Source: Aeromonas aquatica (GTDB taxonomy: Bacteria > Pseudomonadota > Gammaproteobacteria > Enterobacterales > Aeromonadaceae). From it: a stretch of DNA of 64,000 nucleotides. The stretch lies in assembly GCF_000764655.1 (NCBI RefSeq), contig NZ_JRGL01000011.1, positions 1 through 64,000 on the forward strand. Direction: 5' to 3'. Position numbers and translations under genes: made by a program. This document shows, one piece after another, positions 9,887 to 19,681 of the stretch (its first letter is position 1; each line of letters opens with the position of its first letter). Below the pieces are notes generated by a model. It saw nothing but the letters and a program-made list of their open reading frames with translations. It was not told the origin of the DNA and did not search any database.

Positions 9887-11455
9887 TCAGTCCTGCTGCT
9901 GACCCGATTTCAGGTGCCTCGGTCGAATGCCGAGCACCAGCAGGACTATCCCGTACAGGGCCCCGCCGAGGCAGAGCAGCAGAGTCAGCTCCAGGCTGGC
10001 CTTGCCCATGCTCCAAGCCCCCCATTGGGCGAGATCCGGCGAGAGGTACGCAAGCAGGCCCCCCATCAGCAGGGTCGCCGCCAGCAACTTGAGGCAAAAC
10101 ACCCCGGTCTCGCGGGACGGCCGGTAGACCTTCTGCTCATAGAGTCCCTTGAACAGCAGGGCCGCGTTCAGGGTGCCGGAGCAGGCGGTGGCGAGCGCCA
10201 GCCCCACATAGCCGAGCGGATAGATGAAGATGAGGTTGCACACCATGTTGGCCACCATGGCCATCACCCCGATCCGCACCGGGGTTCGGGTGTCCTGGCG
10301 GGCGTAGTAACCGGGGGCCAGCACCTTGATCAACATCAGGGAGAGCAGGCCCGTGGTGGAGGCCAGCAGGCTGGCGCTGGACATGCTGACCTCGTGCAGG
10401 CCGAACTCCCCGCGCATGAACAGCACCCGCAGGATGGGCTCGCGCAACACGGCGATCCCCACCATGGCGGGCAGGCCCAGCAGCATCACCATCCGCACCC
10501 CCCAGTCCATGGTGCGGGAGAAGTCGGCGAGATCCGCATCCACGTGCTTCTTCGCCAGTGCCGGCAGGATCACCGTGCTGATGGCGACCGCAAACAGGCC
10601 TAGCGGGAACTCCAGCAGCCGATCCGAGTAATAGAGGTAGCTGATAGCACCGGTCGCCAGGAAAGAGGCGAGCATGGTGTTGATCAGCAAGTTGATCTGG
10701 CTGACCGAAACGCCAAACAGCGCCGGGATCATCAGTGTGCGGATCTTGACGACCCCGGGGTGATGCCAACCCCACTTGGGCCACACCAGCATGTTCATCT
10801 GGCGCAGGAAAGGATACTGGAACAGGAACTGCACCAGCCCCCCGAGGAAGACCCCGATCGCCAGCGCGATTTCGGGATTGTCCATCAAGGGCGCTATCCA
10901 CCAGGCGGCCGCAATCATGGTGAGGTTGAGGAACACCGGAGTAAAGGAAGAGACGGCGAAGCGGCCGTAGGTGTTGAGGATGGCCCCCGCCATGGCGGTA
11001 AAGGTAATGAACCAGAGATAGGGGAAGGTGATCTTGAGCATCAGGCTGGCCAGCTCGAACTTCTCGGCCGCCGGGCCGCCATGCAGCCAGTCCCAGAACC
11101 AGCCCCAGCCAAACAGGGCGGTCAATACCCCCGAGCCCAGTACCCCGAGCAGGGTGACGACGGTGACTATGCCACCCAGGGTCCCCGCCACCGCAGCCAG
11201 CAATTCACGCACCTCATCCTCATTACCCTTCTTCTTGTACTCCGTCATCACCGGCACGAAAGCCTGGTTGAAGGCCCCTTCGGCGAACAGGCGACGCAGG
11301 AAGTTGGGAATGCGGTTGGCGAAAAAGAAGACGTCTGCGGCCATCCCGGCGCCGAGCAGGTTGGCGATGACCACATCGCGAACCAGGCCCATCACACGGG
11401 ACGCCAGCGTCATTGCGGACACTATCATGCCGGATTTGATCAATTTCTTACTCAA
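9887..11455 (-). CDS. murJ: Lipid II flippase MurJ
   Basis: A 522-residue integral membrane protein of the MOP superfamily with about 14 hydrophobic segments. It flips lipid II across the inner membrane for peptidoglycan synthesis. The N-terminus shows SGMIVSAMTLASRVMGLVRD and the conserved ANRIPNFLRRLFAEGAFNQA segment, with functionally important arginines. Length agrees with E. coli MurJ (511). It is divergent from rpsT, an arrangement shared with enterics and vibrios. Its 3' end is echoed downstream (9815-9886). Confidence 0.96.
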   Translation of the reverse strand: MSKKLIKSGMIVSAMTLASRVMGLVRDVVIANLLGAGMAADVFFFANRIPNFLRRLFAEGAFNQAFVPVMTEYKKKGNEDEVRELLAAVAGTLGGIVTVVTLLGVLGSGVLTALFGWGWFWDWLHGGPAAEKFELASLMLKITFPYLWFITFTAMAGAILNTYGRFAVSSFTPVFLNLTMIAAAWWIAPLMDNPEIALAIGVFLGGLVQFLFQYPFLRQMNMLVWPKWGWHHPGVVKIRTLMIPALFGVSVSQINLLINTMLASFLATGAISYLYYSDRLLEFPLGLFAVAISTVILPALAKKHVDADLADFSRTMDWGVRMVMLLGLPAMVGIAVLREPILRVLFMRGEFGLHEVSMSSASLLASTTGLLSLMLIKVLAPGYYARQDTRTPVRIGVMAMVANMVCNLIFIYPLGYVGLALATACSGTLNAALLFKGLYEQKVYRPSRETGVFCLKLLAATLLMGGLLAYLSPDLAQWGAWSMGKASLELTLLLCLGGALYGIVLLVLGIRPRHLKSGQQQD

Positions 11456-11569
11456 GACGAAGCCTCTGGAACTGTCAGAATGGAAAGAATGCTGGTAGAA
11501 TCGGCCGACAGTTTAACCGCCTCCCAACTGACACACCACCGGGGGGCGGTGTTTATTTGCACAAATCAT

Positions 11570-11598
11570 TTGACAATATGTGGTTGGAAGGGCATATT
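11570..11598 (+). promoter_or_regulatory. Probable rpsT promoter
   Basis: TTGACA at 11570-11575, a 17-base spacer and CATATT at 11593-11598, about 50 bases upstream of the rpsT start. The -35 is perfect and the -10 matches at 4 of 6 positions. Confidence 0.6.
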
Positions 11599-11646
11599 TC
11601 CGGGCCTTTTCAATACACTCGCTAAGACAGTTTTAGGAGTTTTACC

Positions 11647-11910
11647 TTGGCTAATATCAAATCTGCTAAGAAGCGCGCGATTCAGTCAGAGAAACGTCGT
11701 CAACACAACGCCAGCCGTCGTTCCATGACCCGTACCTATCTGAAGAAAGTAATTGCTGCCATCGCTTCTGGCGACAAGGCTGCTGCCACTGCCGCTTTCG
11801 CTGTTGCCCAGCCGATCATGGATCGTATGGCTACCAAAGGCCTGATCCACAAGAACAAAGCTGCTCGTCACAAGAGCCGCCTGTCTGCCCAGATCAAAGC
11901 TATGGCTTAA
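11647..11910 (+). CDS. rpsT: 30S ribosomal protein S20
   Basis: An 87-residue basic, helical protein that binds 16S rRNA at the bottom of the small subunit. [20 protein letters not shown] and the end [13 protein letters not shown] are diagnostic. Translation starts at TTG behind TAGGAG. A UUG start is also used in E. coli, where it takes part in S20 autoregulation. The gene stands alone between murJ and a bidirectional terminator. Confidence 0.98.
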   Translation: MANIKSAKKRAIQSEKRRQHNASRRSMTRTYLKKVIAAIASGDKAAATAAFAVAQPIMDRMATKGLIHKNKAARHKSRLSAQIKAMA

Positions 11911-11934
11911 GCAGCTTCGGCTGTATAAAGCTCA

Positions 11935-11962
11935 AAAAACCGGCCCTAGGGCCGGTTTTTTA
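11935..11962. terminator. Bidirectional terminator between rpsT and hlyU
   Basis: AAAAAACCGGCCC TAG GGCCGGTTTTTT-type perfect hairpin with A- and T-runs on either side. It serves rpsT on the plus strand and the hlyU end on the minus strand. Confidence 0.9.
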
Positions 11963-12262
11963 TTTCTCTGCGCTGCAGTAAAGCCTGTGCAGCAGCCCTA
12001 TCATTTCGCGCACCTCATGGCTGCGCAGCGAATAGTAGACCGTCTGGGCCTCCTTTCGCGTCGTCACCAGCTCATCGCGCCGCAGCACCGCCAAATGTTG
12101 TGACAGGGCCGATTGGCTCAACCTGAGCACCTCGTTAATTTCCCCCACCGAGAGCTCCCGCTCCAGCAACTGACACAGAATGAACAAGCGCCGTTCATTG
12201 GCCAGCGCCTTGAGCAGAGTCACCGCGCGCCCGGCATTCGCCTCCATCTCTTCCAGCTGCAT
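11960..12262 (-). CDS. hlyU: ArsR-family transcriptional regulator, HlyU-like
   Basis: A 100-residue winged-helix protein. It has the HlyU signature KALANERRLFILCQLLE at the N-terminus, the recognition helix LSQSALSQHLAVLRRDEL, and the ending GLLHRLYCSAEK. Two cysteines (about 30 and 95) sit where HlyU-type proteins carry redox-reactive thiols rather than metal ligands. In Vibrio, HlyU derepresses haemolysin/RTX toxin genes by displacing H-NS. A similar role here is inference. The start ATG at 12262 follows GGAGAGGG. It is the last gene downstream of nhaA and nhaR. Confidence 0.85.
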   Translation of the reverse strand: MQLEEMEANAGRAVTLLKALANERRLFILCQLLERELSVGEINEVLRLSQSALSQHLAVLRRDELVTTRKEAQTVYYSLRSHEVREMIGLLHRLYCSAEK

Positions 12263-12312
12263 CTCATTCCCTCTCCTGCAAGGCAGGCATAATACCCCCT
12301 TGCCCCTTCCAT

Positions 12313-13245
12313 TTAAAACGACAGGGGCGCCGGCTGGATAGCGGTAAAATCCTCCTGCCCGGCAAACAAGAAGGAGAAATCGCTCTCGCACACCCGTTTC
12401 ACCGCAGGATGTTGGATCATGCGCTCGGCAAAGATGACGTAATACTCTTCCATCAGATCCTGGGTTTCCCCCAGCAGCATGACTCCCTCTCCCTCCAAGA
12501 TCTCCTCCCGATAGATGGTCGGCGCCATGAAGATGCCCTGATTGAAGAAGCCGAATGCCTTCATCAGCGCCGCATCGTCGAACTCCCCCAGGATGCTGGG
12601 AGAGATACCCTGCTGCTCGAACCAGTGGGTCAGCTGGCGGCCCATGGCGGTGCGGCGGCCGGGAATGAGCAGCTTGCGCTCCTCCAGACAGGCGGGGAAC
12701 GGCAGCGAAGGCAGGGGCGCTTTGCAGAAGAAGCTGACACCGCAGCCACCGAGCCGCTTGGAGAGCAGGCCCGCATGCTGGCTGGAATCCACCGGGCAGT
12801 CGGAGAGGATCATGTCGAGCTTGTGCTCGCTCAGTTGCTCCAGCAGCAGCTCGTGGGTCGATTCGAAGCAGCGCAGGTGGATGGAACCGTCGTTGGGGAT
12901 GACCGAGAGCAATACCCGGCTGGCGAGGCGTTTGGAGAGCGCATCGGCGATGCCGACGTCGAACAGAATCTGGCTCTCCTTGCGGTAGTTGACGATATCC
13001 AGCATCTCGTAGGAGAGGCTGAACATCTTGTCGGCATAGCGGAATACCAACTGGCCGAGCTCGGTGGCCTCGAGAGAACGCCCCTTGCGCATCAGCAACT
13101 TGCCACCGAGCCGCTGCTCCAGCAGCTTGATCTGGCCGGTGACCGTCTGCGGAGTCAAGAAGAGGGCTTCCGCCGCTTGCGTGACGGAGCCCTTCTTCTG
13201 CGTCATCCAAAAGTAATAGAGATGATTGTAATTAAGGTGTGACAT
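12313..13245 (-). CDS. nhaR: LysR-family activator of sodium/proton antiport, NhaR
   Basis: A 310-residue LysR-type regulator beginning [20 protein letters not shown], with the HTH at 20-40 ([19 protein letters not shown]). The YYFW start is typical of NhaR. NhaR activates nhaA in response to Na+ and also controls envelope genes in enterics. The start at 13245 was chosen because it matches NhaR proteins and overlaps the preceding small gene by 14 bases; an in-frame extension to 13341 has no family support. Downstream of nhaA as in E. coli, but with one gene inserted between. Confidence 0.94.
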   Translation of the reverse strand: MSHLNYNHLYYFWMTQKKGSVTQAAEALFLTPQTVTGQIKLLEQRLGGKLLMRKGRSLEATELGQLVFRYADKMFSLSYEMLDIVNYRKESQILFDVGIADALSKRLASRVLLSVIPNDGSIHLRCFESTHELLLEQLSEHKLDMILSDCPVDSSQHAGLLSKRLGGCGVSFFCKAPLPSLPFPACLEERKLLIPGRRTAMGRQLTHWFEQQGISPSILGEFDDAALMKAFGFFNQGIFMAPTIYREEILEGEGVMLLGETQDLMEEYYVIFAERMIQHPAVKRVCESDFSFLFAGQEDFTAIQPAPLSF

Positions 13246-13636
13246 CCGATGGGGTTCCCGCGCCAGGCGGGCTCCGGTAGCAGCTGAGTTCAACCGCCAG
13301 AATGTCATACATGTCGCTGATCGAGTCAACCTTGTTCGCATCGAACTGCGCCTGCAGGCTGAGCTTGAGTGCAGCCGGCTCCGGCATCCGCTCCCCGCAA
13401 TAGCGCTTGTTGGACTTCTTGACCCGCTCCCCGGCCCGGCTGCTCAGGGCCCGCTCGGCAAAGGTCTCACCGAACCTGGCCTTGGCTTGTTGCTCCCCCA
13501 GCATCAGGGCACCGTCGACCACCCCGTTGAGATAAGCCGAGCAGCCGACCGAGGCCGCATCCTGCTGGCAATCCGTCAGGCTGCCCGCCCAGAGTGTCGG
13601 GCTCGCCAGCATGATCAACCATCCCAGTCCTCTCAT
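13232..13636 (-). CDS. Small secreted protein of Rap1a/Tai type
   Basis: A 134-residue protein starting [18 protein letters not shown], a signal peptide, so it is probably periplasmic. The mature part keeps the cysteine pattern of the Rap1a/Tai family: [13 protein letters not shown], then RYCGERMP, then [11 protein letters not shown] near the end. Members include type VI immunity proteins, but many are orphan secreted proteins. No effector gene is nearby, so the role is unknown. The ATG at 13636 overlaps the nhaA stop (ATGA) and the end overlaps nhaR, so it is co-expressed with Na+/H+ antiport genes. Confidence 0.75.
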   Translation of the reverse strand: MRGLGWLIMLASPTLWAGSLTDCQQDAASVGCSAYLNGVVDGALMLGEQQAKARFGETFAERALSSRAGERVKKSNKRYCGERMPEPAALKLSLQAQFDANKVDSISDMYDILAVELSCYRSPPGAGTPSDVTP

Positions 13637-14823
13637 AACCCCTCCGTGCTCTGATCCGCCTCCCGGTTGGGCAGCGACATCCGCAGGGCGAGATAACCGA
13701 CCACGGCCGCCAGGCTGGATCCCACCAGGATCCCGAGGCGTGAGTAACTGCCGTAATCCAATCCGCCATGCTCGAACGCCAGCGATGCGATGAACATCGA
13801 CATGGTAAAGCCGATGCCGCACAGGATGCTGACCGCAAAGATCTGCTTGAAGTTGACCCCGCTCGGCAGCTGGGCGATGCCCAGCTTCACCGCCAGCCAG
13901 CTGATGGTGAATACCCCGAGCGGCTTGCCGATGAAGAGCCCCAGCATGATGCCGAGCGGCACCGGGCTTAGCAGGGCCGACAGACCGATCCCGTCCAGCG
14001 ACACCCCGGCGTTGGCAAAGGCAAACAGCGGCAGGATCAGGTAGGCACACCAGGGATGCAGCACATGCTCCAGATGCTTGAGCGGCGAGGCATAGCGCTT
14101 GCCGTTAAGCGGGATCATGAAACCCAGTACCACGCCCGCCAGGGTCGCATGGACACCGGATTTGAGCACCGCCACCCAGAGCACCAGGCCGACCAGCATG
14201 TAGAGACCGATCCTGTCCTCGCCACGGCGATTCATCCACAGCAGGGTCAGGATCGCCAGGATGCCGACCGCCAGTGCCGTCAGCGACAGCTGCTGGGTAT
14301 AGAAGAGGGCGATGATGATGATGACCCCGAGGTCATCCATGATGGCCAGCGCCAGCAGGAACACCTTCAGGCTCACCGGTACCCGCTTGCCCAGCAGCGC
14401 CATCACCCCGAGGGCGAAGGCGATGTCGGTCGCGGCCGGAATGGCCCAACCAGCGCGGGCGACATCGTCCGAGTAGTTGAAGAAGGCGTAGATCAGCGCC
14501 GGTGCCAGCATGCCGCCCACCGCGGCAATGGCCGGGAAGGTCGCCTGCACCCGGGACGAGAGCGCCCCCTCCAGCATCTCACGCTTGACCTCCAGCCCGA
14601 CTAGCAGGAAGAAGATCGCCATGAAGCCATCGTTGATCCAGAGCAGCAACGGCTTGTCGATGTCGAGGGCGGCGATGCGCACCTGCACGGGCGTATCCAG
14701 GAAGGCCCGATAGTGATCAGCCAGGGCCGAGTTGGCCAAGCCAATGGCCAACAAGGCCGCCAGGATCAGAATAATTCCGGAGGCTGACTCCAGCTTGAGA
14801 AATCTCTTGATTACGTCGCTCAT
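13633..14823 (-). CDS. nhaA: Na+/H+ antiporter NhaA
   Basis: A 396-residue inner-membrane antiporter with about 12 hydrophobic segments that exports Na+ in exchange for H+. Conserved features are [23 protein letters not shown], the [13 protein letters not shown] segment and [17 protein letters not shown], with the two adjacent transport aspartates. It reads through [13 protein letters not shown] to a family-typical end. ATG at 14823 (MSDVIKRF) is preferred; an in-frame ATG at 14838 would add five residues, and neither has a strong Shine-Dalgarno. First gene of nhaA-Rap1a-like-nhaR-hlyU. Confidence 0.95.
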   Translation of the reverse strand: MSDVIKRFLKLESASGIILILAALLAIGLANSALADHYRAFLDTPVQVRIAALDIDKPLLLWINDGFMAIFFLLVGLEVKREMLEGALSSRVQATFPAIAAVGGMLAPALIYAFFNYSDDVARAGWAIPAATDIAFALGVMALLGKRVPVSLKVFLLALAIMDDLGVIIIIALFYTQQLSLTALAVGILAILTLLWMNRRGEDRIGLYMLVGLVLWVAVLKSGVHATLAGVVLGFMIPLNGKRYASPLKHLEHVLHPWCAYLILPLFAFANAGVSLDGIGLSALLSPVPLGIMLGLFIGKPLGVFTISWLAVKLGIAQLPSGVNFKQIFAVSILCGIGFTMSMFIASLAFEHGGLDYGSYSRLGILVGSSLAAVVGYLALRMSLPNREADQSTEGL

Positions 14824-15163
14824 GATCTGACTACCCATAAAATTGCATTTTTTTCAGTCTAGAGCGGGAGTGAGTTAATGAAAAATCGTTTCTAACTGCC
14901 ATTAACAACGAGAAAACCGAAAGCAAAAATAGCCGAGTCTGCTATACCCCGTTTTTACTCGCTTTTTCAAGCCACAGCGGCATTCATAAATTTGAATGGA
15001 AATTCATATTTTGGCTGAGTGAATCCCCTCAGTTCTGTTGCCTGGAGGGGGTCACACCACGGTCTGATGGGGATGAGCCACAAATGAGAAAGGCACCCGA
15101 GGGTGCCTGTCGATAAGGTGCTGTCGTACCCTATCTTGATGCCGGCGAGGGCCCCGACCTGAG
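14824..15163. other. 340-base intergenic region upstream of nhaA, downstream of thyA
   Basis: No ORF is supported. It holds the nhaA promoter region (A+T-rich, 14840-15020) and, near thyA, a hairpin AGGCACCC GA GGGTGCCT at 15091-15108. The A-rich side of that hairpin reads as T's on the minus strand, so it is a likely weak thyA terminator. NhaR sites are expected in the A+T-rich half but I could not identify one with confidence. Confidence 0.5.
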
Positions 15164-15958
15164 TCAGATGGCGACCGGTGCCTTGATGCCGGGGTGCGGA
15201 TCGTAGCCCTGGATCTCGAAGTCCTCGAAGCGATAGTCGAAGATGGAGTCAGGCCGGCGCTTGATCACCAACTGCGGCAAGGGGCGCGGCTCGCGGGAGA
15301 GCTGCAGCGCGGTCTGCTCCATGTGGTTCGAATAGAGATGCACGTCGCCGCCGGTCCAGACGAAGTCACCCACCGCCAGATCACACTGCTGGGCCACCAT
15401 GTGGGTCAGCAGTGCGTAGCTCGCGATGTTGAACGGCAGGCCGAGGAAGACGTCACAGCTGCGCTGGTAGAGCTGGCAGGAGAGCTTGCCATCCGCCACG
15501 TAGAACTGGAAAAAGGCGTGGCAAGGGGCCAGCGCCATCTTGTCCAGCTCACCCACGTTCCAGGCCGAGACGATGATGCGGCGTGAATCCGGGTTGTGCT
15601 TGACGTCCTCCACAGCCCGCTGGATCTGGTCGATGACGGCGCCATCGGCCGCCGGCCAGGAGCGCCACTGGGCACCGTAGACCGGGCCCAGATCGCCGTG
15701 CTCGTCGGCCCACTCATCCCAGATGCTGACGCCGTGTTCCTTCAGGTAGGCGGTATTGGTGTCGCCATTGAGGAACCAGAGCAGCTCGTGAATGATAGAG
15801 CGCAGGTGACACTTCTTGGTGGTGACCAGCGGGAAACCCTCGGCCAGGTTGAAGCGCATCTGATGGCCGAACAGAGAGACGGTCCCGGTGCCGGTACGGT
15901 CGGACTTGACGGTGCCCTCATCCAGGATCTTCTGCATCAGATCGAGATAAGCCCTCAT
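15164..15958 (-). CDS. thyA: Thymidylate synthase
   Basis: A 264-residue cytoplasmic enzyme, identical in length to E. coli ThyA, that methylates dUMP to dTMP using methylene-tetrahydrofolate. The catalytic cysteine is in [14 protein letters not shown] (about 146). The folate/dUMP motifs [17 protein letters not shown] and [12 protein letters not shown] are intact, and the chain ends with the usual PGIKAPVAI. The start overlaps the lgt stop by four bases, the classic lgt-thyA pairing. Confidence 0.98.
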   Translation of the reverse strand: MRAYLDLMQKILDEGTVKSDRTGTGTVSLFGHQMRFNLAEGFPLVTTKKCHLRSIIHELLWFLNGDTNTAYLKEHGVSIWDEWADEHGDLGPVYGAQWRSWPAADGAVIDQIQRAVEDVKHNPDSRRIIVSAWNVGELDKMALAPCHAFFQFYVADGKLSCQLYQRSCDVFLGLPFNIASYALLTHMVAQQCDLAVGDFVWTGGDVHLYSNHMEQTALQLSREPRPLPQLVIKRRPDSIFDYRFEDFEIQGYDPHPGIKAPVAI

Positions 15959-16782
15959 GACTTTGCCTCCTTCGCCACATTACCGAACAGCTGTGGCCGC
16001 TTGTAGGCGACCCAGATCATGATGGCACCGATGATGATCATCGGGGTAGAGAGGATCTGGCCCATGCTGATCTCCTGGAAGTAGAGACCGAGCTGGCTGT
16101 CCGGCTGGCGCACAAACTCCACCAGGAAGCGGAACAGGCCGTAGAACAGCAGGAACATGCCCGAGATGGCGCCTCGTGGCGGATTTTTACGCCAGAACAG
16201 GTTGAGGATGATGAACAGCACTACCCCTTCCAGGGCGAACTGATAGAGCTGGGAGGGATGGCGCGGCTCCGGGCCGGCTTCCGGGAAGATGATGGCCCAG
16301 GGCACGTCGGTCACCCGGCCCCACAACTCGCCATTCATGAAGTTGCCGATGCGACCCACCCCCAGCCCGAACGGGATCAGGGGTGCCACGAAGTCGGCCA
16401 CGGTAAAGAAGTGGCGCTTGGTCTTGTGGGCAAACCAGCACATGGCCGTGATGACCCCGATCAAGCCACCGTGGAACGACATGCCGCCGGTCCAGATCTT
16501 GAACAGATAGAGGGGGTCTGCCAGGAAGAGATCGAAGTTATAGAACAGCACATAGCCAATGCGGCCGCCCAGGATCACCCCGAGGAAGCCGTAGAACAGC
16601 AGATCCGACACCTCTTCACGGGTCCAGCCGCTGTTCGGCGCATCGGCACGACGCCCCGCAAGCCACATGGCGAAGGCGAAACCAAACAGGTACATGAGAC
16701 CATACCAGCGTACCGATAGTGGTCCCAAACTGAATGCTACGGGATCAATCTGCGAGAAAACCCAATATCCATCGTGCTGCAT
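15955..16782 (-). CDS. lgt: Phosphatidylglycerol--prolipoprotein diacylglyceryl transferase
   Basis: A 275-residue membrane enzyme, the first step of lipoprotein maturation. Seven hydrophobic segments are visible. Signature motifs are [17 protein letters not shown], the catalytic-loop [10 protein letters not shown] histidine, and the Lgt signature [14 protein letters not shown]. The ATG at 16782 (MQHDGYW) is preferred over a TTG at 16794. It lies 66 bases downstream of ptsP and overlaps thyA. Confidence 0.97.
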   Translation of the reverse strand: MQHDGYWVFSQIDPVAFSLGPLSVRWYGLMYLFGFAFAMWLAGRRADAPNSGWTREEVSDLLFYGFLGVILGGRIGYVLFYNFDLFLADPLYLFKIWTGGMSFHGGLIGVITAMCWFAHKTKRHFFTVADFVAPLIPFGLGVGRIGNFMNGELWGRVTDVPWAIIFPEAGPEPRHPSQLYQFALEGVVLFIILNLFWRKNPPRGAISGMFLLFYGLFRFLVEFVRQPDSQLGLYFQEISMGQILSTPMIIIGAIMIWVAYKRPQLFGNVAKEAKS

Positions 16783-16848
16783 GTGCGGCCCCAATCATAA
16801 GAAAAGCCGCATTCTCCGATCATTCGTCAGCAGGAACAAGACTGAATA

Positions 16849-19128
16849 TCAATCTGGCAGCTTGGCCTTGTGGCCGGCCCGCAGCAAACCGCCGAGGCCG
16901 TGCTCCTCCAGATAGCGCGCAAACAGGCCGCGCAGCACATGAGGGTTGTCGTGCTTGAGGCCATCGGCCAGTATCTTGGTCAATTCGCCGAGATGGGATT
17001 GGCGCAGCACGTATTTGATGCGGGAAATGTTGTGGGTATTCATGCTGAAGCGGCGATAGCCCATGGCCAGCAGCAACAGCACACCCACCGGATCCCCGGC
17101 CAGTTCGCCGCACACCGAGACCGGCTTCTGGTAGCGATGGGAGGCATCGACCAGCAGTTGCAGGGCGCGGATCACCGCTGGATGGAAGGCGTCGTAGATG
17201 TTGGCGACCCGGGCGTTATTGCGATCCACCGCCAGCAAATACTGGGTCAGATCGTTGCTGCCCACCGACCAGAAATCGATGAGGGGGGCCATCTCCGGCA
17301 GGATATAGAGGGCGGAGGGCACCTCTATCATCACCCCGAGGCTGGGGTAACGGATCAATGCATTACGGCTGGCCGCCTCTTCCGATACTTCCCGCCAGGC
17401 CTGATCCAGCAAGCGGCGGGAGGCTCGGATCTCGCCCACGCTGCTGATCATCGGCAGCATGATGGCCAGGTTGTCCAATCCCTCGCTCGCCCTCAGCATG
17501 GCCTTGAGCTGCACCAGGAAGAGCTCAGGGTGATCCAGGGTGAGCCGGATCCCCCGCCAGCCAAGGAAAGGATTTTCTTCGACGATGGGGAAATAAGGCA
17601 GTTGTTTATCCCCCCCCACATCCAGGGTGCGCATGCACACCGGCCGATCGCGATAGGTCTCCAGGATGCCTCGGTAGCGGGCAGTCTGCTCCCATTCTGA
17701 GGGGAAGCTGTCTTGCAGCATGAAGGGGATCTCGGTGCGATAGAGCCCGACCCCGTCCGCCAAATGGTTGAGGGATATCTCGGTGTCGGCACTGAGGCCG
17801 GCGTTCAGCAACAGCGACACCGGCGTGCCGTCGGCCGTCTCGGAGGGCAGGTTGTCGACGCTGCGCACCAGGGTATCGAGTTCCCGCTCCTCATTGAGCA
17901 GCTGCCGATACTCGGTCAGGATCACCTGATTGGGTTCGATGAAAAGATCGCCGCTGTAGCCATCGACCACCAGGGTGCGGCCACCGATATCGCCGAGCGG
18001 CAGATCCACCCCCATGATGGCGGCCACCCCCATGGCCCGTGCCAGGATGGCGGCATGGGAGTTGGTGCCGCCCTTGAGGGACACCACCCCGCTCAGAAAC
18101 TCCCGCGGGATCTCGGCCAGTATGGTCGCAGTCACCTCATCGGCGACCAGTACCACGGGCTCCCCTACGGTGAGTTGTTCGGGCTCATCCTGCACCAGGC
18201 GGCTGATGAGCCGCTGGGCGATGTCCTTCACATCGGCGGAACGCTCCCGCAGGTAGGGATCCTTCATCCCCTTGAACTGCTCGATCAGGCGATCGCTGAT
18301 GAGCTTGACCGCAGAGATCGCGGTCCAGTGCTCCTTGCTGACCTTGTTGCGGATCGGCTTGATGTAACCGGGATCGTTGAGCAGGTGCAGATAGATGTCG
18401 AAGATGGCGACCGAGTCCTGGCTGTAGCTCTCGCGAAAACGCAGCGCCAGGCTCTCCAGATCGTGGCGCACCTCTTCTACCGCGAGCTCGAGGCGCGCCA
18501 GCTGCTTGCCATGCTCTTCGTCTTTGCGCGGGGTGATGCTATTGAGCGCCTTGCGCGGACGCCACACCCAGGCCTTGGCGATGGCGATGCCGCTGGCGCC
18601 GGCAATGCCGCGCAGGGGCTTGCTCCAGTCAGTCTTCTGCAACCAGCCCTTGGCCTGGGCCTGGGCGATGCGGGCCGCCAGCTGCGCCGCCAGCGTGACC
18701 ATGAAGGACTCTTCCCCCTCATCGAACAGCCGACTCTCTTTCTGCTGTACCACCAGGATGCCCACCACCTGGCGTTGATGCATGATGGGGGCGCCGAGGA
18801 AGGAGCGAAATGCCTCTTCGGCCACGTCGGGCAGGAACTTGAAGCTGGGGTGGGAAGGCGCATCGGCCAGGTTGATCAACTCTTCGCGCTGACCCACCAG
18901 ACCGACGATGCCCTGCTCGAACGGCAGCGTGGCCTTGCCCACCGCCGACTCGGCCAGGCCATCGGTGGCCGCCAGTCGATAACGCCGCAGTTCGGGTTCG
19001 GCGACGTAAACGGAGCAGCAGTCGACCGTCATGGCGAGCCGGGTCTGGCTCACCAATGCCTGCAAGGCCTGCTCGAGGGTATTGGCCTCGGCCATGCTCT
19101 CGACGATGCGTCTGAGTTCCGTCAGCAA
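16849..19128 (-). CDS. ptsP: Phosphoenolpyruvate--protein phosphotransferase of the nitrogen PTS (EI-Ntr)
   Basis: A 759-residue protein with an N-terminal GAF domain (about 1-150), unlike sugar-PTS enzyme I. The EI module follows: phospho-histidine swivel motif GGTNSHAAILARAMG (about 355), and the PEP-binding C-terminal barrel with GVMIEVPSALYILPEM and VCGELAGDP. It takes phosphate from PEP to NPr and PtsN, linking nitrogen/carbon status to K+ and stress regulation. It sits 13 bases after rppH, the order conserved in E. coli. Confidence 0.97.
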   Translation of the reverse strand: MLTELRRIVESMAEANTLEQALQALVSQTRLAMTVDCCSVYVAEPELRRYRLAATDGLAESAVGKATLPFEQGIVGLVGQREELINLADAPSHPSFKFLPDVAEEAFRSFLGAPIMHQRQVVGILVVQQKESRLFDEGEESFMVTLAAQLAARIAQAQAKGWLQKTDWSKPLRGIAGASGIAIAKAWVWRPRKALNSITPRKDEEHGKQLARLELAVEEVRHDLESLALRFRESYSQDSVAIFDIYLHLLNDPGYIKPIRNKVSKEHWTAISAVKLISDRLIEQFKGMKDPYLRERSADVKDIAQRLISRLVQDEPEQLTVGEPVVLVADEVTATILAEIPREFLSGVVSLKGGTNSHAAILARAMGVAAIMGVDLPLGDIGGRTLVVDGYSGDLFIEPNQVILTEYRQLLNEERELDTLVRSVDNLPSETADGTPVSLLLNAGLSADTEISLNHLADGVGLYRTEIPFMLQDSFPSEWEQTARYRGILETYRDRPVCMRTLDVGGDKQLPYFPIVEENPFLGWRGIRLTLDHPELFLVQLKAMLRASEGLDNLAIMLPMISSVGEIRASRRLLDQAWREVSEEAASRNALIRYPSLGVMIEVPSALYILPEMAPLIDFWSVGSNDLTQYLLAVDRNNARVANIYDAFHPAVIRALQLLVDASHRYQKPVSVCGELAGDPVGVLLLLAMGYRRFSMNTHNISRIKYVLRQSHLGELTKILADGLKHDNPHVLRGLFARYLEEHGLGGLLRAGHKAKLPD

Positions 19129-19141
19129 CTAGTTGTGCTCC

Positions 19142-19681
19142 TTAGCGCGAGCGGTTACGCCGCCCATCCTTCCGATTAGCCTGCCCCGCCTGCACCAACA
19201 CAGGCACCGGCATGGCCAGTGGGGCAAACTCCTTCATCACCCGGCGGTAGACTTCCCGCTTGAAGGAGACGACCTGACGAACCGGGTACCAGAAGCTGAC
19301 CCAACGCCAATCATCGAATTCCGGGTGACCATGACAACCGAACTGGATCCTGGACTCTTTGCCCGGATCGAGTTGTAACAAAAACCATTTCTGCTTTTGG
19401 CCAATACAGACCGGTGAACTGTCCCAGCGAACGAGTCGTTTGGGTAAGCGGTACTTCAGCCAGTTGCGACTGATCGCCAAGATGGTCACGTCTTCGGGCT
19501 TGAGGCCTATCTCCTCGTATAGCTCACGATACATGGCCTGTTCCGGCGACTCACCATCATCAACCCCCCCCTGCGGAAACTGCCAGGAGTGCTGCCCATA
19601 GCGCTTAGCCCACAATACTTGTCCGTCACGGTTACAGATCACGATGCCGACATTGGGACGAAATCCGTCACCATCTATCAC
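19142..19681 (-). CDS. rppH: RNA pyrophosphohydrolase
   Basis: A 179-residue Nudix hydrolase that converts 5'-triphosphate mRNA ends to monophosphate, which triggers RNase E decay. [17 protein letters not shown] and [16 protein letters not shown] are family-typical. The Nudix box (about 38-60) has the full GX5EX7REXXEEXG pattern, with REL and EEIG visible. The C-terminal basic tail [11 protein letters not shown] is usual. It is the first gene before ptsP. Upstream lies an unusual DnaA-box-rich region. Confidence 0.97.
   Translation of the reverse strand: MIDGDGFRPNVGIVICNRDGQVLWAKRYGQHSWQFPQGGVDDGESPEQAMYRELYEEIGLKPEDVTILAISRNWLKYRLPKRLVRWDSSPVCIGQKQKWFLLQLDPGKESRIQFGCHGHPEFDDWRWVSFWYPVRQVVSFKREVYRRVMKEFAPLAMPVPVLVQAGQANRKDGRRNRSR

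Noticed and set aside
11960-13210. A 416-codon minus-strand frame ending in the HlyU-like protein
   Set aside because: The upstream part is out of frame with nhaR and has no protein features; only the last 100 codons, with their own RBS, are real.
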